From Ruegeria sp. HKCCD7303 (GTDB lineage Bacteria; Pseudomonadota; Alphaproteobacteria; Rhodobacterales; Rhodobacteraceae), in the NCBI RefSeq assembly GCF_013111185.1, contig NZ_WVRE01000002.1, forward strand, positions 558,001-622,000: a stretch of 64,000 nt of DNA, read 5' to 3'. Position numbers and translations under genes: made by a program. Of the stretch, positions 28,768 through 36,900 are shown piece by piece. Position 1 is the first letter of the stretch, and the number at the start of each line of letters is the position of its first letter. The notes below the pieces were generated by a model. The model saw only the letters and a program-made list of their open reading frames with translations. It made no database searches and was not told the DNA's origin.

Positions 28768-29178
28768 TCAGAACACCCGCTGTACTGCGCGAGACAGGAA
28801 AAACCCGTGACCGTCTTGGTTGCGACATTCCAGACCTTTTGTCGAAGAACTGCAGGTGAATCCTCCGAACTGACCAGTGACCCCATATTCCGCACGGTCA
28901 TATCCGTCTTTGTTACGATTCAGCGGCTGGCACAACATCTCTACCTGGCCAGTGTCGAACATCAGAAAATCATGCCCCCAGTCGGATTGACAATTCGCGG
29001 GGCGTGGCATCGCAGGTGGGCCGGATTTTTCTATGATCGTACATTGTATATCCGAGGACGAAGCACTTTCCCCGACCGAGCACTGAATGTTTTCGGACGG
29101 AGTTTCGAAGGTCCAGACATCTGAAATGGCAGGTGTCGCGCAGAAAATTGCTGCGCCGAGAATAAGGCGAAACATCAT
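28768..29178 (-). CDS. Small exported cysteine-containing protein (DUF6636-like)
   Basis: A 136-residue protein with a signal peptide (MMFRLILGAAIFCATPAIS). The mature part starts WTFETPSENIQCS and continues with DIQCTI, PANCQSDWGHDF, VEMLCQ, GGFTCSSSTKGLECRNQDGHGFFLSRA. Six mature cysteines suggest disulfides. The PSxNIxC start and the GLxCxNxxGHGFFLSRA end are what I associate with a secreted domain of unknown function (DUF6636). Function unknown. It sits between lon and tgt and is probably transcribed alone. Confidence 0.72.
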   Translation of the reverse strand: MMFRLILGAAIFCATPAISDVWTFETPSENIQCSVGESASSSDIQCTIIEKSGPPAMPRPANCQSDWGHDFLMFDTGQVEMLCQPLNRNKDGYDRAEYGVTGQFGGFTCSSSTKGLECRNQDGHGFFLSRAVQRVF

Positions 29179-29267
29179 AAACTCTCCGGGTCACAGACTA
29201 AAATGGCATTGCTTGAAGTGGCACTAGACTACCGGAAAGCCACGCAATTGTCACCCGAAGGGGAAGG

Positions 29268-30398
29268 TTACAAGGGTTCGATATCACCTTGCGCACGCTG
29301 CGCATGAAACTCGGCCTGCCAGGCGACAAACGTGCCCGCAGCAATCGCATCTCGCATCCCCTGCATGATCTCTTGGAAGTAATGCAGGTTGTGCCAGGTC
29401 AGCAACATGCCCGAGATCATCTCATTGGCGCGGAAAACATGGTGCAGGTACGCGCGCGAATAGTTGGAACAAGCGGGACATGTGCAGTTTTCATCCAGCG
29501 GACGCGGGTCATCCGCATGGCGGGCATTCTTGATATTGACCACACCGCGACGTGTGAACACTTGCCCCGTGCGGCCCGAACGCGACGGCAACACACAGTC
29601 CATCATGTCGATCCCACGCGCGACGGCGCCGACGATATCGTCTGGCTTACCAACACCCATCAGGTAACGCGGTTTGTCTTCAGGCAGAAAATCGGGGGCG
29701 TAATCGAGGCAGCCAAACATGGCCTCCTGCCCCTCACCCACAGCCAGGCCGCCCACCGCGTAGCCTTCGAAACCAATAGATTTCAACGCTTCTGCGCTTT
29801 CTTCGCGCAGGTCCTGTTCCAAACCGCCCTGCATAATGCCGAACAGGGCGTGACCCGGACGATCCCCAAACGCGTCACGCGACCGTTCTGCCCATCGCAT
29901 CGACAACCGCATGGACTCGGCGATGCGATCCCGGTCGGCAGGCAGCGCGGGGCATTCGTCAAAGCACATCACAATGTCCGAGCCCAGCAAGCGCTGAATC
30001 TCCATTGACCGCTCGGGCGTCAGTTCGTGTTTTGATCCGTCGATATGAGATTTGAAGGTCACGCCCTTTTCGGTCAGCTTGCGCAGCCCTGCCAAAGACA
30101 TGACCTGAAACCCGCCCGAGTCGGTCAGAATGGGGCGGTCCCAGTTCATGAACTTGTGCAACCCGCCCAAACGATCAATCCGTTCCGCTGTTGGACGCAG
30201 CATCAGGTGATAGGTGTTGCCCAGCAGAATATCCGCCCCGGTGGCGCGCACACTTTCGGGCATCATCGCTTTGACCGTCGCGGCTGTGCCCACAGGCATG
30301 AAGGCTGGCGTCCGCACCTCTCCTCGCGGCGTGCTGATCACACCCGTGCGTGCCTTGCCGTCTGTTGCCTTAAGCTCAAATGAGAATTTCTGCGTCAT
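29268..30398 (-). CDS. tgt: Queuine tRNA-ribosyltransferase
   Basis: A 376-residue TGT, which exchanges G34 for preQ1 in tRNAs with GUN anticodons, including the tRNA-Asp(GTC) encoded nearby. Visible are [10 protein letters not shown] with the active-site Asp, [22 protein letters not shown] and the zinc-binding [16 protein letters not shown]. Length is normal. Upstream, 63 bases away on the same strand, is a nucleoside hydrolase gene, so the two may share a transcript. Confidence 0.97.
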   Translation of the reverse strand: MTQKFSFELKATDGKARTGVISTPRGEVRTPAFMPVGTAATVKAMMPESVRATGADILLGNTYHLMLRPTAERIDRLGGLHKFMNWDRPILTDSGGFQVMSLAGLRKLTEKGVTFKSHIDGSKHELTPERSMEIQRLLGSDIVMCFDECPALPADRDRIAESMRLSMRWAERSRDAFGDRPGHALFGIMQGGLEQDLREESAEALKSIGFEGYAVGGLAVGEGQEAMFGCLDYAPDFLPEDKPRYLMGVGKPDDIVGAVARGIDMMDCVLPSRSGRTGQVFTRRGVVNIKNARHADDPRPLDENCTCPACSNYSRAYLHHVFRANEMISGMLLTWHNLHYFQEIMQGMRDAIAAGTFVAWQAEFHAQRAQGDIEPL

Positions 30399-30461
30399 GT
30401 CATCGCCTCGGATCGCCGAACCGGGCAGGCTTTGCCCGATCCGTTCCGTCTTTGCAACCCG

Positions 30462-31373
30462 TCAGGGCAACGAGACCACGCGGTCCGTGAACAGACGTAC
30501 AACCCCTGCCCCGTCCACATCGCGGCACACCCGGATCGCGGGTCGTTCAGGATCTGGTTGTGTCGCCCCCATTTGATCGCCTTCGGTGACAACCCGCAGC
30601 CCGGTTTCAACCATATCGAACAGGGCTTGATGGGAACACGCAATCACGGCTGTTGAATCGTGCAGGCCGCAGCCTTCCAGCCCCCCGATCTCTTTGTAAA
30701 ACTTCAGATAGAACCGAGAGATGTCGCGCAGAAACGCCCCCATATCGGGTGACTTTTGTGCCAATGCTTCGAAGTCCGCCGTTTCGTAAAGCGTCTTCAA
30801 GGTCACGTCCAATCCGACCAGAACAGTGTTGGCCGGGACGGAAAAGACCTCTTCAGCGGCAAGAGCGTCGTGATAGATATTGGCTTCTGCGTATTGGGTA
30901 ATGTTACCAGGGCAGTAGACCGCGCCTCCCATGATCACCAATTCGCGCAGATTGCCTGCAAATTCCGGGTCCAGACGCATTGCCTTTGCAATGTTAGTCA
31001 AGGGACCCACGGCGCAGAGCACAAGTTCGCCCTTATGGGCTCGGGCCATTTCAACCAGAAACTCGGCTGCTGGCAACGCGTGGTTCTGTCCAATCTCCGG
31101 GATTTCGGTCAGATCACCAAAACCTTCGGGGCCATGAACATGCTCCGACGGTGCGTGCGTGTCCGCCCCCAGCGGCACCGCAGCCCCTTCGGCCACAGGC
31201 AAGTCCAACCCAAGCTTGTGAAGCAAAAACCGCGCGTTGCGACTGGATTGGTGCACATACGTGTTGCCAAAAACCGTTGTCAGACCGATCAGGTCAATTT
31301 CTGGCGCGGCGGCAGCATACGCGATGGCCATTGCATCGTCGACGCCGGGATCTGTGTCGATAATCAGTTTCAT
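30462..31373 (-). CDS. Inosine-uridine preferring nucleoside hydrolase family protein
   Basis: A 303-residue IUNH-family enzyme that cleaves ribonucleosides to base and ribose. The calcium site DTDPGVDDAMAI is at residues 6-17, with GLTTVFGNTYVHQSSRNA and the later VIMGGAVYCPGNIT. HDSTAVIACSH contains the second metal Asp. The ATG at 31373 was chosen because the upstream in-frame codon is only a TTG. It may feed purine or pyrimidine bases to salvage. hpt and a cytosine deaminase gene are elsewhere in the window. Confidence 0.93.
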   Translation of the reverse strand: MKLIIDTDPGVDDAMAIAYAAAAPEIDLIGLTTVFGNTYVHQSSRNARFLLHKLGLDLPVAEGAAVPLGADTHAPSEHVHGPEGFGDLTEIPEIGQNHALPAAEFLVEMARAHKGELVLCAVGPLTNIAKAMRLDPEFAGNLRELVIMGGAVYCPGNITQYAEANIYHDALAAEEVFSVPANTVLVGLDVTLKTLYETADFEALAQKSPDMGAFLRDISRFYLKFYKEIGGLEGCGLHDSTAVIACSHQALFDMVETGLRVVTEGDQMGATQPDPERPAIRVCRDVDGAGVVRLFTDRVVSLP

Positions 31374-31548
31374 CCCCGCCCGATACCGCAAACGCCGTGG
31401 GATGCAAACCGGTCACAGCCACAATATTCCGGGCCGCGCCCACGCGTTCAGGCATTTGCATAACGCTCCAACCCACTCATACCAGAGTTGAAATCGGGCG
31501 ACTCAATCCCCAAATGTATACCATAGTACACAATAATAAGAGGACAGA

Positions 31549-32439
31549 ATGACCGAAGATCAGATTATCGGATTGCTTTCGTCAAACATCATTTACCTGC
31601 TGGCAGCTGTGCTGGTGGTTGTCGTTATTCTCAAAGGCATCAAGATTGTACCGCAGTCCGAAAAATACGTGGTTGAGCGGTTTGGCCGACTGCATTCGGT
31701 GCTTGGCCCCGGAATCAATTTCATCGTTCCTTTTCTGGATGTTGCACGCCACAAAATCTCGATCTTGGAACGCCAACTGCCGAATGCGACGCAGGACGCA
31801 ATTACCAAGGACAACGTGCTGGTGCAGATCGACACCTCGGTCTTCTATCGCATTCTTGAACCGGAAAAGACGGTTTACCGCATCCGCGACGTAGACGGCG
31901 CGATTGCGACCACTGTCGCCGGGATCGTGCGCGCCGAAATCGGCAAGATGGATCTGGACGAGGTTCAGTCGAACCGCGCGCAATTGATCACGCGCATCCA
32001 GGAAAGCGTTGAAACCGCAGTCGATGACTGGGGCATCGAAGTGACTCGCGCCGAGATTCTCGATGTTAATCTGGATCAAGCGACCCGCGATGCCATGCTG
32101 CAACAGCTGAACGCGGAACGTGCCCGCCGCGCGCAAGTGACCGAGGCCGAGGGTCAGAAACGCGCCGTTGAACTGCACGCTGATGCTGAACTTTATGCCG
32201 CTGAACAAACCGCCAAAGCCCGCCGCATTCAGGCTGAAGCTGAAGCCTATGCTACGGGCGTCGTGGCCAAGGCCATTCAGGACAACGGTATCGAGGCCGC
32301 CCAGTATCAGGTTGCTTTGAAGCAGGTTGAAGCCCTAAATGCGCTGGGCAACGGGTCTGGCAAACAGACCATTGTTGTGCCAGCGAACGCCCTTGAAGCC
32401 TTTGGCGATGCGTTCAAAATGCTCAAAGGAGGAAAGTGA
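31549..32439 (+). CDS. SPFH/band-7 membrane protein (QmcA-like)
   Basis: A 296-residue stomatin-like protein: one N-terminal membrane segment (IIYLLAAVLVVVVIL), the band-7 domain (YVVERFGRLHSVLGPGINFIV to about residue 190) and an Ala/Glu-rich coiled coil to the C-terminus. SPFH proteins form membrane-microdomain oligomers and associate with NfeD partners. An NfeD-like gene overlaps its stop by four bases, the classical qmcA/ybbK arrangement. AAGAGGAC precedes the ATG. Confidence 0.94.
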   Translation: MTEDQIIGLLSSNIIYLLAAVLVVVVILKGIKIVPQSEKYVVERFGRLHSVLGPGINFIVPFLDVARHKISILERQLPNATQDAITKDNVLVQIDTSVFYRILEPEKTVYRIRDVDGAIATTVAGIVRAEIGKMDLDEVQSNRAQLITRIQESVETAVDDWGIEVTRAEILDVNLDQATRDAMLQQLNAERARRAQVTEAEGQKRAVELHADAELYAAEQTAKARRIQAEAEAYATGVVAKAIQDNGIEAAQYQVALKQVEALNALGNGSGKQTIVVPANALEAFGDAFKMLKGGK

Positions 32440-32717
32440 TGGCAGACCCCTTCTGGCTGACATGGTGGATTTGGCTGGCGGCCGCACTGGCGCTCGGTAT
32501 CCTCGAGATTGTTCTGCCGGGATTCATCTTTCTTGGTTTCGCAATTGGCGCAGCAATCACGGGTCTTCTCTTGATCATTCCGGGTCTGACAATGTCGCCT
32601 CACGTCCTTGCGTTGATCTTTGCGGTGCTGTCGCTTGTCGCGTGGCTTGTCTTGCGCAAGCTCTTTGCGCTGCCGCATGGTCAAGTCAAAACCTTCAAAC
32701 ATGATATCAATGATTGA
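32436..32717 (+). CDS. NfeD-like short membrane protein
   Basis: A 93-residue protein with three hydrophobic segments (WWIWLAAALALGILEIVLPG, FAIGAAITGLLLIIPG and a third near residues 55-72). It begins like the membrane part of NfeD/YbbK proteins but stops after the helices, so it lacks the usual C-terminal OB-fold. The ATG overlaps the SPFH gene stop (ATGA), so the two are translationally coupled and probably form one complex. Confidence 0.88.
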   Translation: MMADPFWLTWWIWLAAALALGILEIVLPGFIFLGFAIGAAITGLLLIIPGLTMSPHVLALIFAVLSLVAWLVLRKLFALPHGQVKTFKHDIND

Positions 32718-32811
32718 ATCGCGGTGGCGCTTGTCTGAGCGCCACGCCCCCACTGGACGCTGATACGGCTATTCCCTATATAATCACTCAGGCAACTGAC
32801 CCGAGGCAAAG

Positions 32812-33174
32812 ATGACTCACCCGAGCGAACAGTTTGAAGGCACACCGCTGATTGCGCCGTCAACAATTGAACACCCGTTGTACGACGCCGTGGTTGAGGC
32901 GTGCCGCACGGTCTATGATCCTGAAATCCCGGTCAACATCTATGACCTCGGCTTGATCTACACGATTGATATTACTGCGGATAACGCAGTTAAGGTGATC
33001 ATGACCCTGACTGCGCCCGGATGCCCAGTGGCCGGTGATATGCCCGGATGGATCGTGGAAGCGATTGAACCCGTAGCCGGCGTCAAAGAAGTTGACGTTG
33101 AACTGACCTGGGAGCCGCCCTGGGGTATGGAGATGATGTCGGACGAAGCTCGTCTGGAACTGGGCTTTATGTAA
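32812..33174 (+). CDS. DUF59/MIP18-family Fe-S assembly protein (SufT-like)
   Basis: A 120-residue protein with a DUF59 domain: VEACRTVYDPEIPVNIYDLGLIY, then TLTAPGCPVAG with the conserved Cys, and VDVELTWEPPWGMEMMSDEA. Proteins of this kind take part in Fe-S cluster maturation, and in many genomes sit with the suf genes. An A-type carrier gene (33768) is nearby on the same strand, but most of the suf operon is not in the window. AGGCAAAG precedes the ATG. Confidence 0.92.
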   Translation: MTHPSEQFEGTPLIAPSTIEHPLYDAVVEACRTVYDPEIPVNIYDLGLIYTIDITADNAVKVIMTLTAPGCPVAGDMPGWIVEAIEPVAGVKEVDVELTWEPPWGMEMMSDEARLELGFM

Positions 33175-33210
33175 ACTAAATACCCGCGACTAACATGTCT
33201 GCGAACACAG

Positions 33211-33552
33211 TTACTCCAGATCGCAGGTTGCTTTGATCTCTGCGGCACGGGCATCCAGTTCATTGATGTAATCACCAGACAACATTTGCAGGTGTTTGTG
33301 TTCGGTTCCTGTAACCAGACCCAGCAGAGCACCGGCGGGCGTGATCGAAGCGATGCTTTCAAGCTGCTTGGTCTCGGCATGTTCCTTTTCGGCCTGAATA
33401 GCGCGCAGATCACCTGCCGCTGTCGCACAGTTTACCGGGTGCCTCTCGGCATCTGTGATAGCCAACGCACCGGTTGCAGTTAAACTGGTAAGCAGAAAAG
33501 TAAGAGTAGATCCTTGAAAAACCAGCTTAACAAAACGGATCAAGTCATTCAT
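33211..33552 (-). CDS. Small exported protein of unknown function
   Basis: A 113-residue protein with an N-terminal hydrophobic signal (LTFLLTSLTATGALA). The mature part has two cysteines (VNCATAAGDL and KATCDLE at the end), a helical basic/acidic segment (RAIQAEKEHAETKQLES) and a glycine-rich GALLGLVTGTEHKH. The ATG at 33552 gives a normal signal peptide. Upstream extension adds unrelated residues. I do not recognise the family. It is transcribed against both neighbours. Confidence 0.62.
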   Translation of the reverse strand: MNDLIRFVKLVFQGSTLTFLLTSLTATGALAITDAERHPVNCATAAGDLRAIQAEKEHAETKQLESIASITPAGALLGLVTGTEHKHLQMLSGDYINELDARAAEIKATCDLE

Positions 33553-33767
33553 ATTTATGATCTTTCTGCTGCAATATGAATTCCGGAACACGGGACGTTG
33601 CACCCATTCCAGCAAAGCTAAACCCGCTTTCCTGTTTAATGCAAGGTTTCAAGGAGGAAGCCAATACCAAGTTGGTTTAGCCAAAAGGCACTCTTTAACA
33701 CTCGTGACCTTGAGCCCGAGGCGTTTGAGCCCTAAATTGGGAATGACGCGTGACAACGGAGATTTAC

Positions 33768-34133
33768 ATGTTCGGCATCCCCGGCAAACAGGCTGTGACC
33801 ATGACGCCCAAAGCCGCAGAGCAGATTACACGCCTGATGAATTCGGGCGGGCATGCTGGTTTGCGCATTGGCGTCAAGAAAGGCGGCTGTGCAGGCATGG
33901 AATACACCATGGAATATGTAGACCAGGCAGATCCGCATGATGAGGTGGTCGAGCAAGACGGAGCGCGCGTGATGATCGCACCGATGGCGCAGATGTTCCT
34001 TTTTGGAACCGAGATCGACTACGAAGTGTCCCTGTTGGAAGCAGGCTTCAAGTTCAAGAACCCGAACGTTGTTGATTCCTGCGGCTGCGGTGAATCAATA
34101 AAGTTCGACGCAAACCTCGCGTCGCAGTCCTAA
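33768..34133 (+). CDS. sufA: HesB/IscA-type Fe-S carrier (SufA-like)
   Basis: A 121-residue A-type carrier with the three conserved cysteines: GGCAGMEY in the middle and DSCGCGES near the C-terminus. Such proteins accept Fe-S clusters from the SUF scaffold and deliver them to targets. The ATG at 33768 has GGAG 6 bases before it. An in-frame GTG at 33750 is less likely. The 3' end overlaps the opposite-strand oxygenase gene by four bases. Confidence 0.92.
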   Translation: MFGIPGKQAVTMTPKAAEQITRLMNSGGHAGLRIGVKKGGCAGMEYTMEYVDQADPHDEVVEQDGARVMIAPMAQMFLFGTEIDYEVSLLEAGFKFKNPNVVDSCGCGESIKFDANLASQS

Positions 34134-35041
34134 CTGGTTTGCAGGTGAACATAGGTTTCGTTGAACCGTTTGGTCAGATGATCACCGGCCGAGATCACTT
34201 GGCCTGACCCAGGTGGCGCGACATTGGTGTCAAAAGACGGGTTGAAGAACATTGGGACCGAGATTCGCTCGTGCGATCCGCCAACAACCCTGTGTTCGGT
34301 CGCCTTCACCTGCCCTGCTGTCCAAAATTCCAGCATCTCACCAAAGTTGATGATAAACACGCCCGGTTCGGCCTGAACCTTTTCCCATGCCCCATCAGGC
34401 ATCCGCACTTCCAGCCCGGCAGCGCCGTCTGTGGCCAGCAAAGTCAGGCAGCCATAGTCTGTATGCGCGCCAATACCAAAATCCTGCTCTCCGGCCCAGG
34501 CGGGCCGTTTTGGATAGTAGTTGCCGCGCAGCAGAGCCATTGGCGTATCAAATGCCTGATCGAAACTGTCCGCTTCCCGTCCCAGCGTCACTGCAATCGC
34601 ACGCAGCACACGCATCGCTACACCACAGGCATCGACGTAATAGGCCTGTACAATTTCACGGAAAGCAACGGGTTGCTCGGGCCATTGATTTGGGGCGTAC
34701 ACGCTTAGGTTCTTTGCACGGTAGGGGTTGTCCAGCGGCAGTTCGTATCCGCAATCGAACACTTCCTTGAAGTCTGGGTTAACTGTTGGGTCGACCTGTT
34801 CGGACTGTGACGCACCCCAACCTCGGTTGGATCCCGTTGCAGCCATGTCCACCAAACGCTTCTGGTGTTCCGGTAAACGGAAGAAACACTGGTAGGCAGC
34901 GATTACGTCGTTGATGCGGTCAGCCGTCAGGCCCGTGTTGCAAACGGTCAAAAACCCGACCTGACCAACGGCTTGGCGCAGGCGGGAAAGCTCATAAGCG
35001 TCTCGGGCGTCCAGCTTTTTCAAGTCGAGGTTGTCGATCAT
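34130..35041 (-). CDS. 2-oxoglutarate/Fe(II)-dependent oxygenase (isopenicillin N synthase-like fold)
   Basis: A 303-residue non-haem iron dioxygenase. The DIOX_N region (YELSRLRQAVGQVGFLTVCN) is followed by the jelly roll with HTDYGCLTLLATD (His and Asp iron ligands), then TEHRVVGGSHERISVPMFFNP with the distal His and the 2OG-binding Arg-x-Ser. Substrate unknown. Members include oxidases of amino acids and small metabolites, and nothing here suggests beta-lactam synthesis. GGGAGAG precedes the ATG. Confidence 0.92.
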   Translation of the reverse strand: MIDNLDLKKLDARDAYELSRLRQAVGQVGFLTVCNTGLTADRINDVIAAYQCFFRLPEHQKRLVDMAATGSNRGWGASQSEQVDPTVNPDFKEVFDCGYELPLDNPYRAKNLSVYAPNQWPEQPVAFREIVQAYYVDACGVAMRVLRAIAVTLGREADSFDQAFDTPMALLRGNYYPKRPAWAGEQDFGIGAHTDYGCLTLLATDGAAGLEVRMPDGAWEKVQAEPGVFIINFGEMLEFWTAGQVKATEHRVVGGSHERISVPMFFNPSFDTNVAPPGSGQVISAGDHLTKRFNETYVHLQTS

Positions 35042-35166
35042 GGCGCTCTCCCAGAATTTGCGACATTCCTGCCAATCACCCGTGGAGCTTGTAACCGGAA
35101 TTGTATGGCGAGGACAACGATGTTATCCGGTGATTTAAACAACCGAATACGCAGGGAGAAACCGAT

Positions 35167-35916
35167 ATGCGGCGCAAGCTGGCGGCTGGAAATTGGAAGA
35201 TGAACGGAACCGGCTCGGCGCTGAGCGAGCTTGCATCGCTGTCGCAAAGCTATTCTGAAGCCTCGGTCGATATTCTGATCTGCCCCCCTGCGACATTGCT
35301 TCACCGCGCCGCTGATGCAGTGGCAGAATCGGCGGTTACGGTTGGTGGACAGGACTGTCACTCAGGCCATTCTGGCGCTCATACCGGCGACATCAGCGCG
35401 GATATGTTGCTGGATGCCGGTGCGACTTCGGTCATTCTGGGCCATTCCGAACGGCGCGTGGATCACGGAGAGCATGACGAGGATGTACGCGCCAAAGCCC
35501 GCGCCGCAATGGATGCGGGCCTGAAGGCAGTCATCTGCGTCGGCGAAAGTCTGGAACAGCGTGAGGCGGCCAACACGCTCGACATTATCGGCGGGCAGAT
35601 GTCCGGCTCGATCCCGGATCAGTCCACCGGCGAAAACCTGATCGTCGCATACGAGCCGATCTGGGCGATCGGCACTGGAAAGGTCCCCACTCTGGAAGAG
35701 ATCGGCGAGGTTCACGACTTCATGCGCGCCCGGCTGGAACGTCGTTTTGGCGAAGGCGTGGGCCGGTCAGTACGACTTCTTTACGGCGGGTCCGTCAAAC
35801 CCAGCAATGCGGCCGACATCTTTGCTGTCTCGAATGTGGATGGCGCTTTGGTCGGTGGGGCCAGTCTGAAGGCTGCGGATTTCTCGGGCATTATTCAGGC
35901 GCTGGAAAGCATCTGA
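35167..35916 (+). CDS. tpiA: Triosephosphate isomerase
   Basis: A 249-residue TIM-barrel enzyme interconverting dihydroxyacetone phosphate and glyceraldehyde-3-phosphate. It shows AAGNWKMNG (Lys), ILGHSERR (His), VAYEPIWAIGTGK (catalytic Glu) and LLYGGSVKPSNA (phosphate loop). AGGGAG precedes the ATG. With gap and tkt it completes a set of triose and pentose enzymes in this window. Confidence 0.97.
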   Translation: MRRKLAAGNWKMNGTGSALSELASLSQSYSEASVDILICPPATLLHRAADAVAESAVTVGGQDCHSGHSGAHTGDISADMLLDAGATSVILGHSERRVDHGEHDEDVRAKARAAMDAGLKAVICVGESLEQREAANTLDIIGGQMSGSIPDQSTGENLIVAYEPIWAIGTGKVPTLEEIGEVHDFMRARLERRFGEGVGRSVRLLYGGSVKPSNAADIFAVSNVDGALVGGASLKAADFSGIIQALESI

Positions 35917-35925
35917 CCTCGGTCG

Positions 35926-36372
35926 TTATTCGGCAATATCCTCGGCCCAAAGCTCTGGTTTTTCTTCGATAAATCGTTGCATCAGCGCGATGCAGTCGGG
36001 GTCGTCGGCTATCACCACTTCGACCCCGCGCTCGCGCAGGAAGTCTTCGTTGCCTCCAAAGTTCTTCGTGTCACCGATCACGACGCGCGGGATTCCGAAT
36101 TGAACGATGGTGCCCGAACACATCATGCAGGGCGACAGCGACGTATACAGCACCGTGTCGCGATAGGTTTTCTGCCGTCCGGCCTTGCGCAAGGCGTCCA
36201 TCTCGCCATGGGCAATCGGATCACCGCCCTGAACTCTTTGATTGCGTCCGCGCGCCACAACCTCGCCCCCACGGGCCAGGACCGAGCCGATGGGACAGCC
36301 GCCCTCATCATACCCGGCTTTCGCCTCGTCAAAGGCGATGCGCAGCAGGCGGCTGTCGGTCTCGGTCAACAT
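35926..36372 (-). CDS. Cytosine deaminase, yeast Fcy1-like zinc hydrolase
   Basis: A 148-residue cytidine-deaminase-fold enzyme. The zinc site is AHGEMDAL (His, Glu) with SPCMMCSG (two Cys). The C-terminal part, GIPRVVIGDTKNF then FIEEKPELWAEDIAE, resembles yeast cytosine deaminase Fcy1 much more than the bacterial CodA amidohydrolase or TadA. It would deaminate cytosine to uracil or a related base. AAGGA is 8 bases from the ATG. It is the second gene after the guanidine riboswitch-gdx unit, 65 bases downstream, and ends 9 bases from convergent tpiA. Confidence 0.85.
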   Translation of the reverse strand: MLTETDSRLLRIAFDEAKAGYDEGGCPIGSVLARGGEVVARGRNQRVQGGDPIAHGEMDALRKAGRQKTYRDTVLYTSLSPCMMCSGTIVQFGIPRVVIGDTKNFGGNEDFLRERGVEVVIADDPDCIALMQRFIEEKPELWAEDIAE

Positions 36373-36437
36373 GGGGAAAATCCTTGGTTGGGGCGTGTAC
36401 CGGCAGCCTGCCCAATGACGCCCCGACCGTCAACGGA

Positions 36438-36749
36438 TCAGGCCAGCTTCATGGTGACAATTCCGGCAATGATCAGCAGCGCTGCCAGAACCCGAAGCGG
36501 CGTCACCGCCTCGCCCAGCAAGGTAACCCCCACCACAAAAGCCCCCACCGCGCCGATACCAACCCAGATCGTATAGGCGGTGCTCAGCGGCAGTTCACGC
36601 ATCGCCAGCGCCAACAAACCGAAAGACCCGATCATGGACACTCCCATGATCGCGGTCGGCAAAAGCCGCGTGAACCCGGCGGATTGCTTCATTGCACCCG
36701 CCCAGACAACTTCAAGAATTCCAGCAATAAGCAGCATGATCCATGCCAT
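36438..36749 (-). CDS. gdx: Small multidrug resistance family exporter, Gdx (SugE) type
   Basis: A 103-residue four-helix SMR protein. The first helix, AWIMLLIAGILEVVWAGAMK, has the essential Glu and the WAxxxK pattern of the Gdx subfamily (formerly SugE), which exports guanidinium in exchange for protons. TAYTIWVGIGAVGAF in helix 3 agrees. The ATG at 36749 has AAGAGGT 6 bases upstream. A mini-ykkC riboswitch just upstream supports the guanidinium assignment strongly. Confidence 0.93.
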   Translation of the reverse strand: MAWIMLLIAGILEVVWAGAMKQSAGFTRLLPTAIMGVSMIGSFGLLALAMRELPLSTAYTIWVGIGAVGAFVVGVTLLGEAVTPLRVLAALLIIAGIVTMKLA

Positions 36750-36755
36750 GAGATG

Positions 36756-36813
36756 ACCTCTTGTCAAAGCGGGTCGTCCCGCATGATCTACCCGTGTTGG
36801 GGAGGTCGTCCTC
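36756..36813 (-). promoter_or_regulatory. Guanidine-II (mini-ykkC) riboswitch controlling gdx
   Basis: Two small hairpins with ACGA loops on the minus strand. P1 is GAGG-ACGA-CCTC (36813-36802) and P2 is GCGGG-ACGA-CCCGC (36782-36769), with a 19-base linker. The AAGAGGT ribosome site (36762-36756) follows, 6 bases before the gdx ATG. Paired ACGR tetraloop stems are the definition of the guanidine-II class, and gdx/sugE genes are its classic targets. Control is probably by release of the ribosome site on guanidinium binding. Confidence 0.88.
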
Positions 36814-36853
36814 TGCCTTTCAAATAAGCGCCCGTGCGGCGGTTTCAAGGCAT

Positions 36854-36883
36854 GAAAAGGCCGGGCAGTCGCAACCGCCCGGC
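36854..36883 (-). terminator. Terminator of the dctPQM operon
   Basis: On the minus strand, GCCGGGC (36883-36877), a 10-base loop, GCCCGGC (36866-36860), then CTTTTC. It lies 18 bases after the dctM stop and before the riboswitch, separating the two units. Confidence 0.75.
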
Positions 36884-36900
36884 GATACGGGTCAGGCCCG

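Noticed and set aside
31505..31540. TGTATACCATAGTACACA-like near-palindrome before the SPFH gene
   Set aside because: The symmetry is imperfect and no other copy was seen, so I did not list it as an operator.
34130..35041. Isopenicillin N synthase-like oxygenase as evidence of an antibiotic cluster
   Set aside because: The fold is shared by many dioxygenases and no NRPS or other biosynthesis genes are nearby.
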